Shown here: one piece after another, positions 27,367-37,900 of the stretch
How positions within the stretch are numbered: position 1 is the stretch's first letter
How the letters are laid out: every line of letters starts with the position of its first letter
DNA from: Campylobacter fetus subsp. fetus
GTDB taxonomy: Bacteria > Campylobacterota > Campylobacteria > Campylobacterales > Campylobacteraceae
Direction: 5' to 3'
NCBI RefSeq assembly: GCF_900475935.1
Contig: NZ_LS483431.1
Span: 434,001-498,000 of the forward strand
Length of the DNA stretch: 64,000 bases
Program-made: the position numbers and the translations under genes
Notes under the pieces: generated by a model
Databases searched by the model: none
What the model was told of the DNA's origin: nothing
What the model saw: the letters and a program-made list of their open reading frames with translations, nothing else

Positions 27367-28392
27367 TTATTTTCTTAATTTCTCTTTAGCTGCTTTTATA
27401 CTCTCTTTTAACTTAGCTTCCAAAAGCTCTTTTTGCGGTAGTTTAGTCATATATTTCGCTACTTTTATATTCGATTTATCTAATTGTAAAAGTTCGATGT
27501 GTTCGTTGTTTTTATCGGAGCATAGTATTAATCCTATCGGTGGATTTTCGTCTTTTAGCATCTCATAACGTTCCAACCACCTTAGATACAGCTCCATTTG
27601 TCCTTTATAACCTGCTTCAAATTTGCCTAATTTCAACTCTATGGCAACAAGCGATCTGAGTTTTCTATGGTAAAACAAAAGATCGATATAGTAGTCTTGA
27701 GCATCGATTGTGATGCGTTTTTGTCTTGCTATAAATGCAAAGTCGCTCCCAAGTTCGGTTATAAATTTTTGCAGCTCAACAAGTATCGCGCTCTCCAACT
27801 CTTTTTCACTATATGTATCGCTAAGCCCCAAAAAATCAAGCACATAAGGATCTCTAAAAGCTAAATTTTCGCTCATTTGATTTTTATTTCTTAGTAGTTC
27901 AAGGTCATTTTTTATGGTTAATTCAGGTTTATTTGATATTGCAGTTCTCTCAAAAAGCATTGATTTTACGCGCTCTCTTAGTGTTCTAACACTCCAGCCT
28001 TCATTTGCACACATGGTAATGTAAAACTCTCTTTGCACATGTTCCATTGGAAGTATTTCGACGAAATGAGACCATCCGAGTCGTTGCGACACTGTCGCAA
28101 CAAAGCTAAAATCACTAAAACAATTATAAAATTTTATCATTCTTGAAATTTGAGATTTGTCAAAACCTCTGCCGAATTTAGTTTTTAAATTGTTTGAAAT
28201 TTCAGTTAGCAATGAATTGAGTGTAGCGCTTTTGTCACTATCTAAAATTTCTATTTGGAGGTATTTACCGATCTCCCAGTAAGCTTTGATAACTTCTTGA
28301 TTTACGGCTTTATAGGCGTTACTTTGACTAGCGGTTATCAAATTTGATATATGCTCTACAGCTTTGTTTATATAAGTTTTTTCTACGTTCAA
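27367..28392 (-). CDS. YhcG / DUF1016 family PD-(D/E)XK nuclease-like protein
   Basis: 341 residues with a TTG start preceded by GGAAAG. The N-terminal half (AVEHISNLITASQSNAYKAVNQEVIKAYWEIGKYLQ split over helices, then GFDKSQISRMIKFY and LGWSHFVEILP) is the DUF1016_N helical region. The C-terminal half carries nuclease-like motifs: GSDFAFIARQKRI, YYIDLLFYHRKLRSLVAIELKLGKFEAGYKGQMELYL, where the D and the E-x-K residues are candidates for the metal site. YhcG-like proteins are found in accessory and defence-type islands. Their substrate is uncertain. It occupies a slot between two sap copies, beside R2. Confidence 0.82.
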   Translation of the reverse strand: MNVEKTYINKAVEHISNLITASQSNAYKAVNQEVIKAYWEIGKYLQIEILDSDKSATLNSLLTEISNNLKTKFGRGFDKSQISRMIKFYNCFSDFSFVATVSQRLGWSHFVEILPMEHVQREFYITMCANEGWSVRTLRERVKSMLFERTAISNKPELTIKNDLELLRNKNQMSENLAFRDPYVLDFLGLSDTYSEKELESAILVELQKFITELGSDFAFIARQKRITIDAQDYYIDLLFYHRKLRSLVAIELKLGKFEAGYKGQMELYLRWLERYEMLKDENPPIGLILCSDKNNEHIELLQLDKSNIKVAKYMTKLPQKELLEAKLKESIKAAKEKLRK

Positions 28393-28499
28393 ATTTAGTC
28401 TTTCCGGCTGAATTTGTGGATTATTATACAGTTTTTTTATAAAGATCGTCTAAGCAATGATTGATTTTACATTAAAATATCTTATAAATATACATAAAA

Positions 28500-28519
28500 G
28501 GAGCCTGTTTCCAGACTCC
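28500..28519 (-). terminator. Terminator of the 804-aa sap gene
   Basis: GGAGCCTG/CAGACTCC stem with one mismatch and a TTTC loop, a diverged form of the sap hairpin. A degenerate 3'-flank motif lies just after it. Confidence 0.55.
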
Positions 28520-28579
28520 CCAGCAAAAAAACTATCTTAGCATAGATGTTAATTAGTTTATTAAGATTTCAACCCTTTT

Positions 28580-30994
28580 TTACTCTGCAATAGTAATAGT
28601 CGCAGTAGTAGTACTAGCATTAGATGTAAGCTCATGTATGCCGGCTAACTTTATAAGTGTGTCTCCCGTATCTTGGAATGTAGTAGCATTTTTATTATCT
28701 GCTACTATATATGTATCTCCGTCAAAATGGAAATACTTAAGAATAGCGTTTGTCTCAGCATTGCTGCCGGCCGCAGCTAGATCTAATATATCTGAAAAAC
28801 TAGATGTATCTTTGATATTATCTAGTTTTGTTATAGCTGCATTTATTGCATGAGCTACAGTAATTTCAATCTTATCATCTTTACCAAACCCATTTACTAC
28901 AGAGTAAGAGTTTTTAAGTCCGCTATCATCTGATACTTTAACAGTATCGCTTCCGCCTGCACTTAGATCGATAATGATATTATTTTTGGCGGTGTCTTTT
29001 ATAGTGATTACATCATCACCTTTACCGCCGATCAACGTAGCGCCGTTTTTTAAACCGTTTGTTGAAAGATCTATTTTTAAACCGCCATCAAGAGCGCCTG
29101 CATCTACTTTTGTTACAACGTCTTTAGAAGTAGCAGCTAATACTAGCTCAGTTTTGTCGTTTCCTGTGATGTTTATAACTGTTCCTGCTTTTTTGCTATC
29201 GGTATCATCCGTATATTCTAATTTGCTTATAGTTAGCTTGTTTCCGGTATTAGCTTTATCTCCGCTATCTATAGAGTTCAAATTTATTATATTTACATCT
29301 TTGATACCTGCTATAGTCGCGTCTAGCTTAGCATTGGTTAGCTCTGAACCGTCTAAAGCGATGTTAAGCGTAGTATCTGCAGCTGCAGCTGCTCCTTTTA
29401 CTAAAAGTCCGCCATCGTATATCTCTTTTCCATCAGCTAGAAACGATATAGTAGTTCCGCTATCTACAGTGATAACAGCAGTAGAACTTACACTATCTTT
29501 TAGCCCCAAACTACTAAATCCCAACTTACCTAAATCCACTTTTCCAGACGAGATAGCTGCTTCTACTATAACGCCTTCAAAATTTGTAAATGTAGAAAGA
29601 TCTTTTTCATTTAACAATAAAGCGTCTTTTAAAACTAAAGTATCATTACCCGCGCCGCCGTCTATAGTAACGCCTGCGATAGCATTTACTTTATCGTTTC
29701 CGCTTCCAAGCTTAATGCTTTCTAGCGCTTTTAGATGCGTATCAACTAAATTTAGTGTGATATTTGCTGTGCTTGTGCTAGCATCGATAGTTTTTAGCGC
29801 GTCTGCGTTATTTGCAGTGTTACCAAGATTTAATGCCAAAGTGCCTGTAGATTTCAAATTTAAAGTTGTCAAACCAGCCGCATTCAAGCTATCGGTAGTA
29901 GCTTTTGCCATAGTAACTTTACCTGTTGTAGTTAAATTTAATGTCTCTAAAGCGTCAGATAGAACTACTGTTGTTATATAGTTTTTAGTGGCGTTTAGCT
30001 CTAAATTTATAGATTTTGCGTTACCTGAAGTTATAGTCGCGGTAGCTTCACCGTTAGCTGCGGTTCCTACTACTTCAGAGTAAGATATGGTTTGACCATT
30101 ACTTATACTAGCACCTGCTATAGCGTTGTTTTTAACTTCTGATCTAATCAAGCTAAGCTTCTCAAGACCTGTTATAGTAGTAGTATCTATAACATCCTCT
30201 GATGTAGAGTTGTATACTTCTACGTTCTCTACGTTTTGCACGATAACGCCTTGTAAAGTAGCTCCTCCAAAAGCTTTTAATGTATCATTACCAGCACCGC
30301 CGTCTACTATATCGCCCGGTTGAATTGTATCTTTGTTACCTAAAAATATATCATCACCGCTAGTTCCGATAAGTTTATCCGCGCCAGTAGTAAATGCTTG
30401 AGTTTTTTCTATGTCTATAGCAGGATTATCAAGTGCCTCTTTTAACCCATCAACCTCACCCTTAGCACTCTCAACACTACTACTATTACTAGTAACATTA
30501 TTAATTATATCAACAGTCTTTTGTATTAAAGCATTTTGTTGATCAGGAGTAAGACCATCAAGTGGAAGTTTAGCTATAGTATCAGCAACATAATTACTAA
30601 CAATTACCTTATTATTAAATAGATCTTGATTAGCCCCAGCATTACTAGGATCTTTAGCAGCATTCACGAAGTGTCCTACTAAATCAGCCTTACTTACTGT
30701 ACCATTATCTAAAAGATCAACCCAATACTTAAGACCAGCTTTTTGCTCATCACTAACAAACTCAGTTAAATTAACAGCATTCTTAAATAAATGCTTTACA
30801 AACGACTCATTATTATTTAAAGTCTCGCCAAGAAAACTCTTAGTAATATCTAAATTAAGTATAGCATTAGATGTCTCAATCATACCCCATCCATTAGCAC
30901 TACTCTCATTTACCCAATAAGTATTACCTTCACCCTCTGTAGGTCTTCCAAAAAGAACTATAAATAGCTCTGAAACTTCTGATTTTGAAATCAT
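28580..30994 (-). CDS. sap: S-layer surface array protein homolog (804 aa, smallest)
   Basis: The constant N-terminus ends at VDGLKEALDNPAIDIEKTQ, and the variable part is unlike the other copies. It has GTSGDDIFLG, GGAGNDTLKA, GGAGNDTLVL and GGKGDDVITI motifs. The C-terminal module has GKDDKIEITVA, YFHFDGDTYIVAD and DTLIKLAG, and ends TATITIAE. It is about a quarter shorter than the next smallest group, so it would form a lighter S-layer subunit. A truncated R2 (55 bp) lies upstream. Confidence 0.92.
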   Translation of the reverse strand: MISKSEVSELFIVLFGRPTEGEGNTYWVNESSANGWGMIETSNAILNLDITKSFLGETLNNNESFVKHLFKNAVNLTEFVSDEQKAGLKYWVDLLDNGTVSKADLVGHFVNAAKDPSNAGANQDLFNNKVIVSNYVADTIAKLPLDGLTPDQQNALIQKTVDIINNVTSNSSSVESAKGEVDGLKEALDNPAIDIEKTQAFTTGADKLIGTSGDDIFLGNKDTIQPGDIVDGGAGNDTLKAFGGATLQGVIVQNVENVEVYNSTSEDVIDTTTITGLEKLSLIRSEVKNNAIAGASISNGQTISYSEVVGTAANGEATATITSGNAKSINLELNATKNYITTVVLSDALETLNLTTTGKVTMAKATTDSLNAAGLTTLNLKSTGTLALNLGNTANNADALKTIDASTSTANITLNLVDTHLKALESIKLGSGNDKVNAIAGVTIDGGAGNDTLVLKDALLLNEKDLSTFTNFEGVIVEAAISSGKVDLGKLGFSSLGLKDSVSSTAVITVDSGTTISFLADGKEIYDGGLLVKGAAAAADTTLNIALDGSELTNAKLDATIAGIKDVNIINLNSIDSGDKANTGNKLTISKLEYTDDTDSKKAGTVINITGNDKTELVLAATSKDVVTKVDAGALDGGLKIDLSTNGLKNGATLIGGKGDDVITIKDTAKNNIIIDLSAGGSDTVKVSDDSGLKNSYSVVNGFGKDDKIEITVAHAINAAITKLDNIKDTSSFSDILDLAAAGSNAETNAILKYFHFDGDTYIVADNKNATTFQDTGDTLIKLAGIHELTSNASTTTATITIAE

Positions 30995-31094
30995 ACGAAC
31001 TCCTTAATAAAATAAAATAAAATCCAGACAAACAAACACTAACTAGTCTTATACTTTATTATTATACTTACAAGGTATCAAAGAGTATTTGGTT

Positions 31095-31149
31095 AAATAA
31101 GGTATTATTTTAAATTATAATGGTGGAATGAAAAAGAGGAGTATTAATA
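31095..31149. repeat. R2 repeat, truncated (55 bp)
   Basis: The first 55 bp of R2, broken at GTATTAATA and followed by unrelated sequence leading to the YafQ-type toxin gene. Confidence 0.75.
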
Positions 31150-31218
31150 AACTACAAAGTTAAACTATGGATAATTTTTTGATAATTAAAGTGGTATTGT
31201 GATGCCTAGGAGAGTGGG

Positions 31219-31491
31219 TTAAAAAACTTTTGCGTGAGAGCCTATATCTATTGCTTTTAGTATCAACATATCATATCTTTTTTCGTAAATTAAAACCAAA
31301 TCGGGTCTAATATGGCAGTCTCGAAAACCTTTTAAGGCTCCTTGTAAAGGGTGATCGCAGTATTTTAAGTCCAACGGTTCATCTTCGCATAACTTGTCTA
31401 AGATCTCTATTACGGCTTTTATATCTTCTTTGTTTAGCTTTTTAACGGATTTTTTAAATTTACTTGTGTATAAAAGCTCAAATTTAGCCAA
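31219..31491 (-). CDS. YafQ-family mRNA interferase toxin
   Basis: A 90-residue toxin: KFELLYTSKFKKSVKKLNK at the start, DHPLQGALKGFRDCHIRPDLVLIYEK in the centre and IDIGSHAKVF at the end. The DHPL, H-x-x-PDLVLIY and terminal SHA..F residues match the YafQ/RelE catalytic pattern (family knowledge). It overlaps the antitoxin gene by 8 bp, antitoxin first. YafQ-type toxins cleave mRNA on the ribosome. The module fills the slot between the sap genes starting at 30994 and ending at 31978. Confidence 0.85.
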   Translation of the reverse strand: MAKFELLYTSKFKKSVKKLNKEDIKAVIEILDKLCEDEPLDLKYCDHPLQGALKGFRDCHIRPDLVLIYEKRYDMLILKAIDIGSHAKVF

Positions 31492-31732
31492 CTTTCACTC
31501 CTATATCTTGAAACATTTCTTTAGCGTTTTTAAATGTTTTTGCTTTACCGTTTTTTATCGCATGATCTAGCTCGTTTGATGTCGATAGTATATCTTTTAC
31601 ATACTTTTTATCGTAGCCGTTTTCATCGAGCTCCACTACTTTCATTTTAGTGTTCGGACTGAGTTTTACTATGCTTTTTATGGCTTCTAAGATCTCTTCT
31701 TTTACGTTTTGTAGTTCTAGTCTTACGGTCAT
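31484..31732 (-). CDS. Antitoxin of the YafQ-type module
   Basis: An 82-residue acidic protein partnered with the toxin (8-bp overlap). I place the start at the ATG at 31732 because GGAG lies 6 bases upstream. The next Met upstream (31756) falls inside a TATAAT -10 box and so would be untranscribed. The N-terminus (MTVRLELQNVKEEILEAIKSIVKL) may be a short DNA-binding or dimer arm, and the C-terminal part (ELDHAIKNGKAKTFKNAKEMFQDIG) resembles toxin-wrapping tails. The antitoxin family is not certain by eye. Confidence 0.7.
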   Translation of the reverse strand: MTVRLELQNVKEEILEAIKSIVKLSPNTKMKVVELDENGYDKKYVKDILSTSNELDHAIKNGKAKTFKNAKEMFQDIGVKVG

Positions 31733-31754
31733 TTTGTCTCCTTGATTTTTGTTC

Positions 31755-31760
31755 ATTATA
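31755..31760 (-). promoter_or_regulatory. -10 box of the YafQ-type module
   Basis: TATAAT on the minus strand (AGGTATAATG context), about 23 bp before the chosen antitoxin start. It fixes that start. Confidence 0.5.
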
Positions 31761-31826
31761 CCTAAAAATTATAAAAGTTATGTAATTCGTAGTTATTAAA
31801 TTTAAAAAGGTATCGGTTGGAAAATT

Positions 31827-31855
31827 AAGGAGCCATGCTATATGCAAAGCTCCTT
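31827..31855 (-). terminator. Terminator of the 919-aa sap gene
   Basis: AAGGAGC/GCTCCTT stem with a 15-base loop, next to a 3'-flank motif (31858-31894). A wider inverted repeat (AAAGAAGTC near 31897 and GACTTCTTT near 31960) brackets the last 75 bp before the sap stop. Confidence 0.55.
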
Positions 31856-31977
31856 TTAGCAAAAAAACTATCTACTATTTATTAAGGTTTGGTCTAAAGA
31901 AGTCAATATGCCATCGCTGTAAAAATATAGCTATTTAAGTTGTGCTAAATTTAATTGCAACGACTTCTTTATCTGAA

Positions 31978-34737
31978 CTAGGCTACTGTAATTATACTGC
32001 TACCGTCTATGGTTAAATCTCCTGTAAATCCAGCAAGCTTAATTATGCCATCAGTATCCGCTGTGATAGTACTTGTTGCAGCATTTGCAGTGTCCACTAC
32101 TATATATGTATCGCCTCCGAATTGGAAGTATTTGGCTACTGCTGTGTTTGAGCCATCAGATTTTAATATAGCTTCAACTTGCTCTTTAAATGTAGCTGTA
32201 GAGGCTAATTCGTCAGCTTTAGATATACTTGTTGCAGCATTTTTTGTATTAGCTTTAAGCTGAGATATATCTATTTTGTCACCTTTGCTAAAGTCAGTTA
32301 TGGTAGAATATTTAGCTATATCCGCATTGCCGGCTTTAAGAACGACTGTATCATCGCCTGCGCCTAAAGTTACAACTTGAGTATCATATCCTACTGTTAT
32401 ACTATCATCTCCACTACCGCCTTTAATCGTAGCTCCGCTAGCTAATTTATTTACACTTGCATCGAATGTAAGCTTACCTGTCAATGCGCTAGCGTCTAAA
32501 TCTTTTATTGTTTTAAGATCAGATGCGGCTACGCCACCAGCAGCAAGAGTTGTAGCGGCATCTCCGGTAATAATTACCTTATTAGCTCCTTCTGCTCCTT
32601 CTGCTACTTTCATATATAACTTGTTGTCAGTAGTACTATCCTTAGTCACCGAAGTTATATTAACTGTTTCTATATCTTTATTAATAATCAATGCTTTAGC
32701 CGCATCATTTGCACCTACGGTAACGCTCTTATCTGCGCCTATAATAGCTTTAGCATTAAGAACTATATTTACAGTATCATCAGCTCCGGTTGCATCATTT
32801 AATTTAATTGTAACTTTCTTGTTTTCAGCTAGTTTAGCAGTTTGTATATCTACTATTTGATCTTTATTTATAGTCAATACTACATCGTTTCCACCACCTG
32901 TATTATCAGCCAATAACCCAATATTCACAAATGAGCTCGCGCTTACGTCTGTATTTGCGCTTAAAGCATCGCTGACAGTCACGTTTTCTATATTTTTAAT
33001 CATACCTAAAGTAGCAGCATCGGCTAATGCGCTAGCTTTCATGATAATTGTATCATTTCCTTCACCGCCATCTATCAGCGATCCTGCTTTTAGCTTTTTA
33101 GCTTCTAAATTTAAAGTATCATTTCCTGCGCCTGTTTTAACGCTAAGTTGTGATCCATCGACTGAGTCAGTGTCTCCGAAACTCACTTTGGCATTTCCGC
33201 TAAATCCTGTAGTATCTATATCTTTTACCAAATCAAGATCTCCGGCATTTAAAGTAAGCTCCTTACCATTACCTTTTACGATAAACGTAGTAAATGAATC
33301 GTTTTGTAAATCAGCATGACCTGGATTCATTTCACCGTTAGCTTTAGTAATTAAGAAGGCGTTAACATCTGCGTTTGCATTTATATTTGCTACTTTAGTT
33401 ACGCTATTAGTTGCCAAAGCAACAGTAGCAGTTTTTCCGCTTAAGTTTAAATTTAAAGTCTCAGCACTAGATGTAATGTGAGCTATTTTACTATCTGCAG
33501 TTTGAGCCGATACGACATTATCAAAATTTAAAGTAGATACGCCTTTGAAATCAAATGCGGCAGCAGCGTTAGTATCGCCTAAAGTTACATTACTTAAAGT
33601 TACGCTCTTTAAAGTATCTCCATCGAATGCATTTGTAGCCGTTAGCTTACTAGCATTTTTTATAGTTAGGTTTTCTAAGGCTTTAGTTGCGTTTGCCGCT
33701 ATGCTTACTTCACTGTTTGCTGCATTTATGCTTAGGTCTTTCACGGCCTCGGCTTTAGTCACGGTTACATTACCGCTAGCTTTTATATCAAGCTTAGTAG
33801 CGTCAGTATCTGCTATCTTAGTCTCACCGACTATATTTAACGAAACACTCTTATATCCGTTTATAGTAAGACCGCCGCCGTCTGCAGCTTTAACCTCAGA
33901 TATAATATTTAATTTCTCAACATTAGTTACGCCAAGAAGAGCTGAGTTTAAATCGCTAGTTTTTAGATCGGTCACGTTCGAGTTGCTATTTAGACCAAAT
34001 GATATATTTATAGTGTCGTTGCCCGCTGCGCCGTCTACGGTGTCAAACGCGGTCAATGTCGATTTATTAATACCTGTTCCCAAATAAACAGTCCCATTAA
34101 AAGTATCGTCTAAATCAGTACCCTTTAAATTATCATTACCCTCTGTAAGATCATAAGTACTACCCGGATTAGGTAGCTCACTCTTCAAAGCATCAACCTC
34201 ACCCTTAGCACTCTCAACACTACTACTATTACTAGTAACATTATTAATTATATCAACAGTCTTTTGTATTAAAGCATTTTGTTGATCAGGAGTAAGACCA
34301 TCAAGTGGAAGTTTAGCTATAGTATCAGCAACATAATTACTAACAATTACCTTATTATTAAATAGATCTTGATTAGCCCCAGCATTACTAGGATCTTTAG
34401 CAGCATTCACGAAGTGTCCTACTAAATCAGCCTTACTTACTGTACCATTATCTAAAAGATCAACCCAATACTTAAGACCAGCTTTTTGCTCATCACTAAC
34501 AAACTCAGTTAAATTAACAGCATTCTTAAATAAATGCTTTACAAACGACTCATTATTATTTAAAGTCTCGCCAAGAAAACTCTTAGTAATATCTAAATTA
34601 AGTATAGCATTAGATGTCTCAATCATACCCCATCCATTAGCACTACTCTCATTTACCCAATAAGTATTACCTTCACCCTCTGTAGGTCTTCCAAAAAGAA
34701 CTATAAATAGCTCTGAAACTTCTGATTTTGAAATCAT
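31978..34737 (-). CDS. sap: S-layer surface array protein homolog (919 aa)
   Basis: It shares the constant N-terminus and then the [28 protein letters not shown] block with the 18527-21340 gene. After that it diverges into its own beta-repeat region. The motifs GGEGNDTIIM, TGAGNDTLNL, GGSGDDSITV and LGAGDDTVVL are RTX-like. The terminal module FSKGDKIDISQLK...YFQFGGDTYIVVD...DGIIKLAG matches the 18527 and 28580 tails in type. No cysteine is seen. It lacks R2 upstream. The autotransporter gene diverges from it 241 bp away. Confidence 0.93.
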   Translation of the reverse strand: MISKSEVSELFIVLFGRPTEGEGNTYWVNESSANGWGMIETSNAILNLDITKSFLGETLNNNESFVKHLFKNAVNLTEFVSDEQKAGLKYWVDLLDNGTVSKADLVGHFVNAAKDPSNAGANQDLFNNKVIVSNYVADTIAKLPLDGLTPDQQNALIQKTVDIINNVTSNSSSVESAKGEVDALKSELPNPGSTYDLTEGNDNLKGTDLDDTFNGTVYLGTGINKSTLTAFDTVDGAAGNDTINISFGLNSNSNVTDLKTSDLNSALLGVTNVEKLNIISEVKAADGGGLTINGYKSVSLNIVGETKIADTDATKLDIKASGNVTVTKAEAVKDLSINAANSEVSIAANATKALENLTIKNASKLTATNAFDGDTLKSVTLSNVTLGDTNAAAAFDFKGVSTLNFDNVVSAQTADSKIAHITSSAETLNLNLSGKTATVALATNSVTKVANINANADVNAFLITKANGEMNPGHADLQNDSFTTFIVKGNGKELTLNAGDLDLVKDIDTTGFSGNAKVSFGDTDSVDGSQLSVKTGAGNDTLNLEAKKLKAGSLIDGGEGNDTIIMKASALADAATLGMIKNIENVTVSDALSANTDVSASSFVNIGLLADNTGGGNDVVLTINKDQIVDIQTAKLAENKKVTIKLNDATGADDTVNIVLNAKAIIGADKSVTVGANDAAKALIINKDIETVNITSVTKDSTTDNKLYMKVAEGAEGANKVIITGDAATTLAAGGVAASDLKTIKDLDASALTGKLTFDASVNKLASGATIKGGSGDDSITVGYDTQVVTLGAGDDTVVLKAGNADIAKYSTITDFSKGDKIDISQLKANTKNAATSISKADELASTATFKEQVEAILKSDGSNTAVAKYFQFGGDTYIVVDTANAATSTITADTDGIIKLAGFTGDLTIDGSSIITVA

Positions 34738-34929
34738 ACGAACTCCTTAATAAAATAAAATAAAATCCAGACAAACAAACACTAACTAGTCTTATACTTT
34801 ATTATTATACTTACAAGGTATCAAAGAGTATTTGGTTTGAGAAAAGGAAAGTATGACACTTTTTACACAGATTTATTTAAAATTTAAAAGATAATTATAA
34901 AAATATTTGAATTTTATGTTAAATTTAGC

Positions 34930-34935
34930 TATGAT
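34930..34935 (+). promoter_or_regulatory. Candidate -10 box of the autotransporter gene
   Basis: TATGAT 43 bp upstream of the ATG at 34979. A ribosome site (AAAAAGG) lies at about 34965-34971. Confidence 0.45.
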
Positions 34936-34978
34936 GGCTGTAGATTTTTAATCTAGTAAATCTTAAAAAGGCATACAA

Positions 34979-37900
34979 ATGAAAATTCAGATTCCAATCA
35001 CAACCATTGTCGGTGCAAAGATTACCTTATCAACACTGTTGTTATGCATACCTATTTCTTCCGTAGCCGAGCTTAATGTAAATAATAATGGGAATGCGAT
35101 ATCCAAAGGACAAGGTAATACATATAAACCAACAGATCAATCCAATAATAATGTCACGATTTCAGGAAATGAGCAACAAGGAGCAGAAATATATGGTGGG
35201 TATAGTGATAGTGAGGAAACTAAATCAAATACTATTAATGTAGATCCCGGTACTTTTATAGGCAATCGTTATCCGAACAGTCAAAAAAACGGTGGAAAAG
35301 TTATAGGTGGTAAAGGCATCTCCTCATCAAATAACAAAGTTGAGATAAAAAGTAGCAATACTAATTCCGTTACTACAATTGCTGGTGGAATGAAAAATGC
35401 AGAGCTTATAGGAGGATATGCTACGACAAGCGAGTCTAAGAACAATACGGTATTAATAGATAATAAAACCGTATTTTATGGAGGATATGAACAAGGGTAT
35501 ATAGCCCAGCATTTAAAAAGCAATATTTATGGAGGACAGTCTAAAAGTACTGCTACTAGTAATAAGGTAGAGATAAAAAAAGATATAGAATTAACTGCTA
35601 CAAGTGATAATCAGCATCAATTTAAAATAGCAGGAGGATTTGTTGAAGCACCAAATAAAAACAATGGAAAAGCAATATCATCAAACAATAGCGTAATTAT
35701 AACGGATGCTAAATTAACTGCCGGGCTTCGATTTGGTAATAAATTGCAACATCACACCCATATCATAGGAGGCGAGGCAAGCGTATTTTGGAACTTTGAT
35801 TATGGTAGCGCTGAAGCGATCGGCAATATGGTAAATTTAACAAACGTTACTATAGCAACACATTCTAGTCTTAAGAATCCGATCATTGATATCTTTGGAG
35901 GTTTAAGCAAAGATGCCACAACAGATAATGTCGTCACTATAAAAGGCAACACAAAGATAAATTGGGATGGAAGCGGTTCGGCATCAAGTACAAAAATATA
36001 TATCAAAGGGGGCGACGGTTATCATCAGTCTAATAGAAACAAAGTATATATACAAGACAATAGCAAAATAAAAGCCGTAGAAATCATAGGTGGCGGAAGC
36101 TCTCAAGTCGCTTCTGAAAATTTAGTTATTATATCTGGAGGCACTATCAACGTTCCTATTATAGGCGGCGGAAGTGCTACTAATGCAACAAATAACCAAG
36201 TTACAATATCTGGTGGAAAGGTTACTTCTAGCACAATCTATGGTGGTAATGCAAATAAATCTGCTAACGAGAATAAAGTAACTATCACAGAAGGTACGGC
36301 CAATATTGCAGATATCTATGGAGGAAAATCTATAAGCAATAATAGTATAGCTAATAAAAACTCGATCACAATCTCTGGTGGAACATTGCAAGTTACTAAT
36401 ATCTACGGAGGTCATTCAGCTAAAGACGCTAATGAAAATTCAATTCAAATCTCTAACGGGGGCAATATAAACAATATTGTAGGCGGTCATGCTCAAGACC
36501 ATACCAACTTAAATACGATTAATATTACCGGCGGTACTATCCAAAGCGTTACTGGTGGAAACTCTGGTGTTGTTGCATCTCAAAACTACGTAAATGTATC
36601 TGGCGGAGTAGTTGAAAATTATATTATCGGAGGTAAGTCATATAGCGGTTCTGCAACCAAGAATTCCGTAATAGTATCTACAGATACTTCTGCTATCATT
36701 ATAGGCGGACAAGGCACAAATGCAAATGCTATTGAAAACTCAGTTACAATATCTGGTGGAAAGGTTACTAATAGTATATACGGCGGTAAATCCACAAACG
36801 GCAATGCCAATAAAAACTCGGTTACTATATCTGGAGATAACACTTCAATTACCGATAAAATCTATGGCGGTGAAGGTATAAGTGCATCTGAAAATAGAAT
36901 AGAAATCTCTAACGGAAAAATATCGGGAGAAATTTACGGTGGATATGGAACAACGGTATCTAAAAACTCAGTTACGATATCTGGCGGAACAGTTACTAGT
37001 AATATATACGGCGGTAAATCACTAAATGGTAATTCTACTGAAAACTCGGTTAATATATCTAATGGAACAATCACGGGAAATATTTATGGAGGATACGCAA
37101 AAGTAGCTTCTAAGAATGTAGTAGCAATATCGGGCGGAACAATAGTAGGAAATATTTATGGAGGATATAGCAGTGGCGGCGGTAGTTCTACTGGAAATAA
37201 AATCATCATCTCAGGTAGTCCGGATCTATCAAATGCTACTTTATACGGCGCCGATGGGAAGATAGCTGCACCCCCCCCCATAGAGCAAAATTTAGCACCC
37301 AAAAGAGTTAGGAGGGCACTTGCAGATCCGGCAGATATCCAACCTTTAAATGATCCTCCTTCTGATTATAAATCAGGAAACACTCTAGCTACTCAAGATT
37401 CATTAAATTTAAAAATAAAATCTATAAAAAACTTTTCAAATTTAAATCTGAATATTCCAAGAGATATGACTACAAATGATTATATATTAATTTTAGGTGA
37501 AGATATGGATTTAAGCGACTTAATAATCACACCTCAATTTAACGCAAATAATCTAAATTTAAATGAAGGAGATACAATAACTCTTATAGGAGGGTTTGAT
37601 GATGCAAAGATAACAGGTGGAGATGATGCAAACTCTATTATTCCTATTCCTATTCCAGCCCCTCAGCCTGTTCCTGTTATTCCTGCTCCCATTCCAGTAA
37701 TTCCTGCTCCCATTCCAGTAATTCCTGTTCCCATTCCAGTAATTCCTGCTCCGGTAGTTCCTATTGTTACTCCAATTATAGATCCTGTTATTCCTGCTCC
37801 CATTATTCCTGCTCCGGTAGTTCTTGTTAGCGAACCTAAAAAGACTCTATTTGGAGTTTCTCAAATCATTACTTATACTTCAGTCGGTAATAGTAAGTTT

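Noticed and set aside
31733-31756. Upstream Met (MNKNQGDK) as antitoxin start
   Set aside because: It lies within or at the -10 box, so it would not be in the transcript. The ATG at 31732 has a GGAG site.
35150-37250. Regularly spaced repeats as a possible CRISPR array
   Set aside because: The repeats are degenerate, in frame and encode IYGG beta-helix turns within one continuous autotransporter gene.
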